Shown here piece after piece: positions 35,276 through 47,200 of a DNA stretch of 64,000 nucleotides (position 1 is the first letter of the stretch; every line of letters starts with the position of its first letter). Origin of the DNA: Trachythela sp. YZ-2020 (taxonomy: Eukaryota > Cnidaria > Anthozoa > Malacalcyonacea > Clavulariidae); contig JADLSH010000145.1 of assembly GCA_016169945.1 (NCBI GenBank), positions 2,789,501 through 2,853,500 on the forward strand, written 5' to 3'. The position numbers were made by a program, and so were the translations under genes. The notes beneath the pieces are model-generated. The model searched no databases. It was not told the DNA's origin and saw nothing but the letters and a program-made list of their open reading frames with translations.

Positions 35276-38200
35276 ATGCAGGTAATGTTAACCTTACTGA
35301 TGGTTATCATCACAAAGTGTAAGGCAGAGAAATGTTCCAACACGCATTATGAGATCATCAGCGAAGGTGGGTGGTGCATGTTTACAGTAATAATAGTAAA
35401 GAATCCTTTTAATGTCAAATGTAGGGAATAGTTATCTCCCGAGCAACTAGCTCATGTTAAAAAGGCTCGACAAATAGAACTATCTAATCTAACCATACAG
35501 GAAATACAGGAAATACTTTGTGTTTTTATGGAATAATTTACCTTCTGATATAAAAACGTCCCTTCAGTTGTATTCTTAAGACTAAACTATATATATATTA
35601 TACCAATAAACTGAACACTATCTTCGATATAGACAGACCTAGAACTTGGAAAACTCTGTGTAGCAAGTGTCGTTCGTTACAAACAAACTGTTGTTCGTAA
35701 ATATGAAGGAATGCATAGTTCGTGATATATTCCAATTTGTAATTTTATGTGTTGTCATATGTTTAGTGTAATATTTGCAAATTTTTGTGGGACTTAATAA
35801 GGAACTAATATAGTTCTGTTGTCCTTACCATCAGTCAACACATTTTTACAGTAATTTTGTATCCAGTTGTTGCGCTATGAGTTTGGTGTTTTTAAAACTT
35901 TGAAATTTTTTTTGACATGCAGGAGGTCCTCCTTTACCCACAGAAGAGCTCATATCAAGTCACAATGTTAAAGACACTGTCCAAATAGAGTGCAATCTTC
36001 TCTGTTACCAAGAACCAAAATGTGTTGGATTTAACTTCAGAACAAAAACCGATGAAAAAAACTGCCAACTTACAAACGTAACTAAGACGAGAAACGAAAA
36101 CATGATGAAGGAAGGAGTTTGGACGTTGTTTGGCGATGATGAAGCGGTATGTAATTTTTCTTTTGAATTTTTGAATTATAGGAAGGAAAATATATTTGAT
36201 GTGGATGAGTGATGAAATTAACATCGTAGAACCCTTTTTACCTTTGAAGCGTTTCATGGAGATTATATATATCTGTGCTAAATGGTTTGTGTAACGAAAA
36301 ATAGATACTGTAGTTGAAATAGATTTAAAGGTAATTTCGTAAAAAAAAAGCTTAGAAATAGCTAGATATATAAAATAGGCATGTAGTAGAAAAATTCTGA
36401 TATACTTGCAACTTTTAAAATTTAACACGTAAGTAGGTAGAGAGTGGGGGTTTTGCGGCGGGTGGTGCGGGCGGTGCACTTAGCACCGCCCATGATGTCA
36501 TTTAGTGAGATTTCCCCCGCCATATGACGTCATCAGGGTGTGCGCGTTTCTCATGCGTCTTCGCATTAAGTTCGCATTTTTCTCATGCATCTTTGCATTT
36601 AGTTCGCATTTTGCTTATGCGTCTTCGCATCAAGGCCCTTTGTGGCTCGATGGCCCGGAATATCTCAGCCTAGCTGACACTTAGTCTTAAGTTCGCATTC
36701 TGTTCATGCGTCTCTGCATTAAGGCCTTTGTGGCCCTATGCGCCTTCGTATTTTGCTCATGCGTCTTTGCATTAAGTTCGCATTTTGCTCATGCGTCTTC
36801 GCATTTAGTTCGCATTTTTCTCATGCGTCTTCGCATTAAGTTCGCATTCTGTTCATGTGTCTTCGCATTAAGGCCTTTGTGGTCCTATGTGCCTTCGCAT
36901 TTTGCTTCGCATTATTTATTTTATTTTATTTAGCTTCACCAACTAGGGCAGGGTCACCACAACAGCATATGCCAATTACCGTTGGCCTTTTTACCTAACC
37001 CACCCTGTCAACTTTCCCTGTGGGAGGAAACCGGAGTACCCGGAGAAAACCCACGACTTTCGGCAGAGCCGGCCGTTGACTTTACTCTTTTCACTTGAGG
37101 ACTGGGTTCGAGTCGCATTGAGAAAGTTTTCACTGAGACTTGAACCCGCGACCTTAGAGGTGAAAGGCAAGTGCGCTAACCACTTCGCCACCGAAGCCCC
37201 TTAATGCATTCTTCGCATTAAGGCCCTTTGTGTCCCGGAAGCCCGATTGATAGCAAGGCTTCCATCCTCTAGGAATCAATCGGGCTTCCGGGACACAAAG
37301 GGCAATCATTGAATCCTAAGAGTGAATCATTGAATCCTAAGAGTGAATCATTGAATCCTAAGAGTGAATAATTGAATCCTAAAATTGAATAAGTGAATAT
37401 CGAGCGATGTTAGCTTCATATCGAGCGAGCCAACCTCCATATAGAGCGAACTTAGCTTCGAGCCGAGCTCTAAGATGTAAGGATAGGCCCGAGCCGAGCT
37501 CTAAGATGTAAGGATAGGCTCGAGCCGAACTCTAAGATGTAATGATAGCTCCGAGCCGAGCTCTAAGATGTAAGGATAGGTCCGAGCCAAGAGTACATAT
37601 CTCCGATCCTAGTATATATATATACCTCCGAGCCGAGCGAGCTTAGCTCCATATCGAGCGATCTTAGCTCCATATCGAGCGAGCTTAGCTCCATATCGAG
37701 CGAGCTTAGCTCCATTTCTAGCGAGCTTAGATCGACTATAGTCATAGACTATGGTCATAGTCATGGTCTGTGACTATAGTCTATGACTATAGTCTATGAC
37801 TATAGTCTATGACTATAGTCTATGACTATAGTCTATGACTATAGTCTATGACTATAGTCTATGACTATAGTCTATGACTATAGTCTATGACTATAGTCTA
37901 TGACTATAGTCTATGACTATAGTCTATGACTATAGTCTATGACTATAGTCTATGACTATAGTCTATGACTATAGTCTATGACTATAGTCTATGACTATAG
38001 TCTATGACTATAGTCTATGACTATAGTCTATGACTATAGTCTATGACTATAGTCTATGACTATAGTCTATGACTATAGTCTATGACTATAGTCTATTTCA
38101 CAGACGAGAAATAGAAACAAAAAATCAGTACACAGTACTAAGTAATACCGACGAGGAAAGAGTTTTCGAATATGAAGGCAGTGGCTCAAGTAACGTTGAC

Positions 38201-41200
38201 CAAACTGCTACTGTCGTCTCCCCATCTCGCAAAAATAAACTGCATACTTCTGCTTCTGGTGAGAAGGTAAAGCAATCTAACAGAAATATTAAAGACAAAG
38301 ACAAAGCGGCAAGAAAATATCGTAGAGTGACAGGCACCCAAACAGACCAAAACAAGAGCCCACGAAATCAAAATCAATCTGAAGAAACAAAGCACAAACC
38401 AACAGTCGCTATTCTCGGAGATTCAATGATAAAATATGTAAACAAAAAACGGCTGCAAAACGGCGTAAACCATAATATCAGAATGAAAACATTCCCTGGG
38501 GCTACCACCTCCGATATGGTTCATTACGTTAAACCAACATTATTGAAAAAACCGGATGCTGTTATTATACATGTGGGCACTAATGACCTCAGAAACGATT
38601 CTCCAGAAAGAGTGGTACAATCCATTCATAAGCTTGGAAAGGAAATCATACGAGACAACGAAAAGGTTCAACTAACGTTCTCGTCAATTATCACAAGAAA
38701 TGATGATGCAAACCTGGCTACAAAGGTAAAGCACTGTAATGAATTACTTACTGAATTATGTATTGAGCAAAATTGGGGCTTGATAAACAATGACAATATA
38801 GACAAATACCAATTAAATAGTTATGGCTTACATTTGAATAAGAGGGGTTCTGCATCTCTGGCTAAGAACATCAAGAACTATTTGAATAATAATTGACTAA
38901 TTATCTTAAATCATAGTTTCATAGAGAACCTCACAGACCCAAACAATCCAGTATTAAATCAAAATGAAAGGGTGTACCCGAAGCTCAAAGGCTTTAAAAT
39001 TGGACATTTAAATATTGCCAGCTTAGTTAAACATAAAGAAGAATTATTGTTTTTTCTTGCTAAACAACCGTTCGACATAATGTGCATCAATGAAACAAGA
39101 CTTGACAGCTCTATAAACAACTGTGAGGTTAAAATACAGGGTTATGACTTAATAAGACGAGATAGAAATCGAAATGGAGGAGGAGTAGCTATTTATTTAA
39201 GGAATGTCATTCCTTATATAAACAGAGCTGATTTAATTCCAGACAATGTGGAGGCGATTTGCCTCGAAATTAAAAAGCCAAAAACTAAATCAGTATTAAT
39301 CTCTACTTGGTACCGTCCTCCAGGTTCAAATATAGAATTTTTTAATGACTTCGAAAATTTCTCAAAAAATATTGATAGTGATGACAAAGAAATAGTCATA
39401 ACGGGTGATTTCAACTGTGACTTCTTAAAAGCCGATTGTAAAAATAGTAATACCAAGCGACTTCAGGACCTAATAGACATCTATCAATTACAACAAAACA
39501 TTGACAAGCCAACCCGAATAACCGAATTAACAAAAACATTGATAGAAATCATAATTACAAAAGTTGACGATACCAAAATTATAGGATCGGGTGTAATAGA
39601 GCTGGGAATAAGTGACCATGATGTGGTATATATCTGCAGAAAAATAGGAATACCTAGAGAGAAGCCGAAGATAATAGAAACAAGGCAATTTAAATACTTG
39701 AATGAAACTGATTTTCAAAATGACTTAACACAAGCGTTCAGATACTTCACGTATAACTCAGATCCAAACATCGCATGGCAGGAGTGGAAGGAAATTTTTC
39801 TTCAGATTTCTGATGCCCATGCTCCAAACAGATCTAGGAAAGTGAGAAATGAATGCTGCCCATGGCTGAACAATGAAATTAAAAAATTAAGCTATCACAG
39901 AGATTATCTTAAAAGAAAGCAGTGAAATTAAATTCTGCTACATATCATGAAGCTTATAAAAGATGCAAAAACCAAGTGACCAAACTTATAAGGAATGCAA
40001 AAACATATTATTACAAAACAAATCTAGAAAACAGCAAAAACAGTAAAGATAGCTGGAAATATATTAATGAACTACTTAATAGGAAGTCGAAAACAACAAC
40101 TATAAATCAGCTTAAAGTTAATGAGCAAACAGTTACTGGCAATGAAAATATAGCTAACGAGTTTAATAAGTTTTTCTGTGGGATTGGACCCAAACTCATG
40201 AAACCATACCTACAAATAATCTAGATCCCTTTCAATACGTCACTCCTAACACTAGTCAATTTACTTTTAAACAAATTTCTGCAGTGAAGTTGACTAGCAT
40301 ACTGAACAGTATAAAGACGGGAGCAGGGCTTGATAAAATCACTAATAAATTACTAAAGGCTGCAGGTAATACTATATGTGAGACCTTACTTTATATATTT
40401 AACTTGGTCTTAGTCACTGGTATTTTTCCAGATGACTTAAAACAGGCCAAAGTAACTCCAATTTATAAGGAAGGTGACAAAAGTGAATGTGGGAACTATA
40501 GACCAATTTCTGTAATATCGGCTATTTCAAAAATTTTAGAAAAGCTTATTTATGATCAATTAATCACCTTTCTGAATGACGAGAAAATTATCTCAAAACA
40601 ACAATCGGGCTTTCGCAAACGCCACTCTACTGAAACCGCTCTCCTGCAAGTAACAGACAAATATTTAATGAATATCGATAAAGGCTTAATAAATGGTGTC
40701 TTGTTCCTTGACCTTAAAAAAGCGTTTGATACGGTTGACCACAAAATCCTTTTAGCAAAACTAGAGCTATATGGATTTCAAGGAGTAGCTCTGAATTTAT
40801 TTAAATCGTATTTAGCCAACAGAATGCAAATATATATGCACAGTTCAAGGAACTAAGTCCCAAATGAACAGGATAATATGCGGAGTTCCCCAAGGATCAA
40901 ACTTAGGGCCATTGTTGTTTTCGTTATATATAAATGATCTTCCAAACTGCCTTGAACAAACACAGGCTTCAATGTTTGCAGATGATACAAATATATCAAG
41001 TACTGGTATTTCACCTGCAGATATAGAAAGGAAGATAAATAATGACTGATGTAAGGTCAATAACTGGCTAGTGGCAAACAAGCTAACTTTAAACGTTAAA
41101 AAAACTTATGCTGATAGCCTCTAAAAGGAAATTAAAACAATTCACAGAAAACCCGCACATATTAATTGGCAGCCACACCATGAAACAAGTGACAAATAAG

Positions 41201-44200
41201 AATGTACTGGGGATTACTATAGACGAAGAATTAAAATGGAATGAGAATAATGATATTCAGTGCAAAAAACTCTCTCTAAATCTATTGCTTTATTTAAACG
41301 AGCGAAAAGATTCGTAACTCGAACTGCACTAATTAATATGTATAATGCATTAGTTTTACCTCACTTTACATACTGCTCAAATGTGTGGAATGATGGCAGT
41401 CGCACTCACATTGAAAAGCTATTCAAAATGCAAAAAAGGGCGGCCCGAATAATCACGGGATCAAATTATGAAGTAAGATCAAAGGATATATTTGAAAGCT
41501 TAGGCTGGGAATCAATTGAAAAAACGCTTAAGAAACGTGAAATGACTATGACATTCAAGGCCTTACAAGGCGAACTACCAGAATACATAACGGAGATGTT
41601 CAAACTTAGCCACAATGACGTGTATCCTCTAAGGAGTAATGACTGTAAACTTTATTTAGAAAAACCTAACACTGACTTCATGAAGAAGTCCTTTTCACAC
41701 CGGGGAGCTTCCTCATGGAACAATCTCCCAAATGATGTTGTCAATGGTTACAAGCAACTCTCCGCAAGAAATTTTAAAACTTTAATTAATAATTACGTTA
41801 ACGAGTTGGAAAGGGATAGTCAGTGACAACATATATGTGGAGGATTGTTCGGAATGAGGTTATATAACTAATGGGTCTGTGAGAGTTAATGAGAGTTAAT
41901 AAGAGTTAATATAAGTTAGTATGCATGCATCCATTGTAATTATAGAAACTGTTTTCGTCATGTTATAGTGTTTTTAATATTTATTTTTAATATATGTATA
42001 TAGTCTAACGGCCCCTTGAAAAGCAGCACCGACGCTGAAGGGTCACCGTTATCAAATAATTTGAAATAATAATAATAATAGTCATAGACTATAGTCATAG
42101 ACTATAGTCATAGACTATGACTATAGTCTATGACTATAGTCTATGACTATAGTCTATGACTATAGTCTATGACTATAGTCTATGACTATAGTCTATGACT
42201 ATGACTATAGTCTATGACTATAGTCTATGACTATAGTCCATGACTATGACTATAGTGTATGTCTATAGTCTATAACTATAGTCTATGACTATGACTATAG
42301 TCTATGACTATGACTATTATCTATGACTATAGTCGATCTAAGCTCGCTCGAAATGGAGCTAAGCTCGCTCGATATGGAGCTAAGCTCGCTCGATATGGAG
42401 CTAAGCTCGCTCGGCTCGGAGGTGTATATGTACTAGGCTCGGAGATATATACTAATCTTGGCTCGGACCTATCCTTACATCTTAGAGCTTGGCTCGGAGC
42501 TATCATTACATCTTAGAGTTCGGCTCGGGCCTAACCTTACATCTTAGAGCTCGGCTCGGGCCTATCCTTACATCTTAGAGCTCGGCTCGAAGCTAAGTTC
42601 GCTCTATATGGAGGTTGGCTCGCTCGATATGAAGCTAACATCGCTCGATATTCACTTATTCAATTTTAGGATTCAATGATTCACTCTTAGGATTCAATGA
42701 TTCACTCTTAGGATTCAATGATTCACTCTTATGATTCAATGATTGCCCTTTGTGTCCCGGAAATCCGATTGATTCCTATAGGATGCAAGCCTTGCTATCA
42801 ATCGGGCTTCCGGGACACTGTCAGCTAGGCTGAGATATTCCCGGCCATCGAGCCACAAAGGGTCTTAATGCGAAGACGCATGAGCAAAATGCGAAGATGA
42901 ATGAGCAAAATGCGAACTTAATGCGAAGACGCATGAGCAGAATGCGAAGGCGCAAAAGGCCACAAAGGCCTTAATGCAAAGACGCATGAACAGAATGCGA
43001 ACTTAAGACTAAGTGTCAGCTAGGCTGAGATATTCCGGGCCATCGAGCCACAAAGGGCCTTAATGTAAGACGCATGAGCAAAATGCGAACTAAATGCAAA
43101 GATGCATGAGAAAAATGCGAACTTAATGCGAAGACGCATGAGAAAAAGGCGAACAGTAATGCGAAGATGCATGAGAAAAATGCGAAGGCGCGAGAGAAAC
43201 CCGAGAGAACCCTTACAGAACTCCCAGGGATCCCCCAGGGAACCCCGAGGGAACCCCAAGGGAACCCCGAGGGAACCCCGAGGGAACCCCAAAGGAACCC
43301 CGAGCCTGAGAATTAGCAAGCCTGGAAAATTTATTAAAGCGGCAAGAAGAGATGGAGAGAGAATTTAATTTGTACTTAAAAACTGGAAGTCAAAGGATTG
43401 CCCTATTAATAAACCACGAAAAACTCTTAAATCTAATAAAAGACAAGGACAAAACGATCAGACAGGCAATGGAGCGAGCAGAATGTGGCTTTCTTTTAAC
43501 AGAAATATGCAAAAAAGTCAACGATCGAAGCTGGAAAAGTGCGCACTATGTGCGCACACTCTTTAGTGCGCACACCCCTTAGTGCGCACACTCCTTAGTG
43601 CGCACACCCCTTAGTGCGCACACCCTGATGACGTTATATGGCGGGAAAAATCTCACTAAATTATTATTTTTATTATTATTTAATCTTATTTGAGAACGGT
43701 AACCCTTCAGATCTAATATCATCTGATTTCCAAGGGGCCGTTACCGAAATACAATAAAAAAAACTATATACAAAGGCATTATAACTATTCTAACTCAATA
43801 GACAAATTATTTACAAACGAATAAAAAATAGGTTCTAGTCACTGTTCACACGTTTCGTCCCATCATTATAATCGGCTCGAGAGAATTGTTTTATTTGCCG
43901 AATAGAAACGCCGTTCGCTTTAGCGGCTCTCGGGAGACTATTCCACAGACTTACCGCTGAATAACTTATGCTTTTTTTAGTGAAATTTGTTTTAGGCTTT
44001 GGTAGAGCAAAATCAACATAATTATTACGTAGGCTGTAATTATCGTTTCTATTGTAATTGTCGTTTCTAAATGACGTCATGGGCGGTGCTAAGTGCACCG
44101 CCCGCACCAACGCCCGCCGCAAACCCCCCACTCTCTACCTACTCACGTACACTGCAGGTGAGCTTTCTAGAAGGTTTCCCTCTCTCGGTTTTTGATTTTC

Positions 44201-47200
44201 TCAATAAATATGAATTGATACCGAATCTCTGTTTAAATCATGACAATTGGATCAATAAACAGCATTTTTTGTAATATATATTTAATAATAATAATAATAT
44301 TTAATATTTATATTGCGCAAATTAACATGCTATAGTATATGATCAAATGCGCATATGATCAAAAATAAAATATTTGTCAGTTATCCAAAATGAAACCAAA
44401 CCTGCCAAGAACTTATCTTATCGTTTGCACATTTGATCTTATACTACATGGTCTGAGCGCTCAATCAGGGGCGTAAATATCGATTTTGGCTGGGGGGAGT
44501 GAAGTTTCGAAATGAGACCGACTCATAAAACCAGACCGACCTCTCGCTCCTCCCGCAATTCTGAATCGAAATTTAAATGAAAAATTACGTGTGCTGCTCC
44601 AATAAGTTGAATGGCAACACAATTCAATAAACAAAATATGTACACACATGCTAATGACCACCTTGTATAAGAAAAAAGTTTTTATATCTAAAATGCACTA
44701 ATCGGAAATTGAGCAGAAATTTGTTCTCTGACTTTCAGTTACATTGAGTACTGCGCATCAGAGTTCATGTCATATGCTACCTATAGTTTTTGGAAATTAC
44801 GTACACAGTGCTGTCAGTGCTAAAACTCTTAGGTGCTAAAATTATTAGGGACAGGATTCACAGACTTGAGTGGCCTCGCTAGTATCATAATGAAAATTTT
44901 GAACAGTTTATCTTTCATATGTTCGTTGGTGTGAATTAATTAATTATTAAATTTAATCAATATAGTCATATATTTATCAAGCATCCGCGCTTTGTTAGTT
45001 TTGATTAATTATATATTACATATCTTATTATACAATAGAATGCAATAACTTGCGCATGAATAGCCGCACAATTATATCTAATTACATACTAAACCATTTA
45101 TAATAGGCTCAATTTACAGACCTCCAAATTGCTCTGTAGAAATTTTCTCTAAAATTGACAACTTCATAAGCGATATTGATTCTGATCATCAGGAAATTTA
45201 TCTTTTTGGTGACTTAAATTGTGATATGTTAGATTCGTCTAGTCATGTCACGAAACGGCTTAATCTACTCATGGAATCGTACCAACTGCGGTCACAAGTA
45301 CTGTAATTACTCAACCAACGCGCATTACCCAGTCATCCTCCACTTTAATAGATGTTTGTATTACCTCTAACCCGGAACATATTATTCTGTATGATGTAAT
45401 TCCTTTAGGAATAAGTGACCACAACCTTATACACGTAGTTAGGAAATCTAATTGTATTACGAAGACCCACTCTTATAAGAGTGTCCAAGTCCGTAATTTT
45501 AAAAACTAATAGTTTTCAGGAAGATTTGTTTAATGAGCCATGTGGCACCTGATTGATCTAGAACCTGATATTGATCTCAAATGGTCGCTTTGGAAAACAT
45601 TTTTTCTGGAAGTCTTTGACAAACATGCACCATTAATTACTAAAAGAATAAGGAGTACACATAATATTCCTGAGATTAATAAAAATACTAAAAATTTGAT
45701 TTTTGAGAGAGATCGAATGAAGCGCAAGGCCATTAGGCAAGGCCTCAGAAATAGGGTAAATTCTACTTTACGAAATGACAAAGAAATCTTTTACAGAAAT
45801 TTAATTAAAAACAAGAACCCTAAAGATGCTTGGAAGGCGATAAATAGCACATTGGGTCGAAAACAACCGAAGCCAATTATAAATAATCTTAAATTGGAAA
45901 ATAAGGATATTGTTGGGCCTGACGAAGTTTCAGAATGCTTTAATAATCACTTTACCAGCGTAGGTGTTGAGATTGCTGATTCTGTTGAAAGTGGAAGTAG
46001 TTTGATGCCCTTTTACATTGCACTAATGAACGGTACTCAAAAATGGATCGTGGTTTGTTTAATATTGCCGTGTTTCTGGATTTAAAAAAGCCTTTGATAC
46101 GGTGAATCATGAAATTCTGACTAACAAACTAGGTTTTTATGGCTGTGAACCATCGGCAGTAAACCTCTTAGTTCATACTTATTAAATCACTCGCAAATGT
46201 GCTATGTTAATGGGCTTTCTTCATTTCCGAGAGAAATCAATTACGGAATCCCTCAAGGATCTATATTGGGCCCTCTGCTCTTTGTAATTTATGTGAATGA
46301 TTTGCCAAATTGCGTGGAAAATTCCAATGTAAGAATGTTTGCAGATGACACTACCCTTACTGCTTCTGGCAAGTCAATACAATACGAAAATTAATTGCGA
46401 CTTGATCAATATTAAAGAGTGGCTATTAGCAAACAAATTTAGGCCCGTATTCTAAAAGCTCACTCACACTCACACTCAATGAGTGGACGCTCATTCTCAA
46501 TGAGTGCAACTCACCACTCAATGAGTGTCCACTCACACTCACATAGTATAATGCTACACTCACACTCCAACTATTCAAAGACACCACTCACACTCAAGTG
46601 AAGCTCAGATTTTGAGTGAAGTGTGAGTGAGAGGTATACGTCCCTTGAGCAGCACTCAACTTTACATAATCATACCAACATGGCGGATAGGTGGCTAAAT
46701 AGGTTAGAATGTTTGAATAATATTGTACCAAACAACAGAAATAGACGGAACCCATATCTCTTTGATTATGGGAAATATGACGAGGAGCAATTTCGGAACA
46801 GATACCGATTGACTAAGGCAGCATTTCGCGAGTTAATGGAAATAATCAGGCCAGACATATCTGCACACAACGACAGAGGAAAACCCATTCCAGCTGATAT
46901 TCAACTTTTATTAACGCTACGGTTTTACGCCACGGGAACATTTCAGCTTGCATGCGGAGACCTGTGCGAAATTTCGCAGCCATCAGCAAGTCGGATTATA
47001 AAACGTGTATCCGAGGCAATCGCACGCTTAAAGAATATTTACATTACATTTCCTGATGGTGACATGCTGCAGCAACTCAAACTGGATTTCTGGAGAATCT
47101 GTGCATTTCCCAGTGTTGTGGGTGCAATTGATTGTACACACATCAAAATACAAAGCCCTGGGGGCGAGAATGCTGAACTCTTTCGAAATCGGAAAGGATA

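Larger units (their letters stand above)
38096..42080 (+). mobile_element. Near full-length CR1-type LINE inserted in the satellite centre
   Basis: Contains a 5'-truncated SGNH-domain ORF1 (38096-38896), an ORF2 with endonuclease and reverse transcriptase (about 38930-41826) and a 3' UTR. The UTR ends TTTGAAATAATAATAATAATAG at about 42079, where the TATAGTC satellite resumes. ORF2 needs five or six frame changes. Its ORF1, endonuclease and C-terminal motifs resemble those of the LINE at 17805-20216, suggesting one family. Confidence 0.9.
36432..44143. mobile_element. 7.7-kb inverted-repeat element with satellite-like arms (Polinton- or Foldback-like)
   Basis: The left terminus AGTAGGTAGAGAGTGGGG is matched inverted at the right terminus (ending CTCTCTACCTACT). 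A 6-bp target duplication CACGTA flanks it (36426-36431, 44144-44149). Moving inward, both arms show the same modules in mirror order. These are a GGGCGGTGCACTTAGCACCG palindrome, ATGCGTCTTCGCATTAAG units, a GTGTCCCGGAAGCCCGATTG hairpin, GAATCATTGAATCCTAAGA units, GAGCGAGCTTAGCTCC and GAGCCGAGCTC units, and a 13-bp GACTATAGTCTAT satellite. Secondary insertions are a SINE (left arm), a LINE at the centre (38096-42080) and a LINE 3' end (43663-44070). Six-bp duplications and a 5'-AG terminus recall Polintons; repeat-built arms recall Foldback elements. No Polinton core gene was seen. Confidence 0.8.

Noticed and set aside
35955..36479. Long minus-strand open frame opposite the PAN exon
   Set aside because: It mirrors the PAN exon and AT-rich intron; no domain, and the plus-strand exon explains the open frame.
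36706..36933. Cys/Ala-rich open frame in the left arm
   Set aside because: Translation of ATGCGTCTTCGCATT tandem units and the edge of a SINE.
43102..43368. Proline/glycine/arginine repeat protein in the right arm
   Set aside because: The frame is simply the translation of GCGAAGACGCATGA units and 11-bp GGGAACCCCGA repeats; no independent sign of coding.
46623..46679. Upstream extension of the Harbinger transposase frame
   Set aside because: The frame is open back to 46623 but has no ATG there and runs through the CACTCA terminal array; ATG 46680 is the sensible start.
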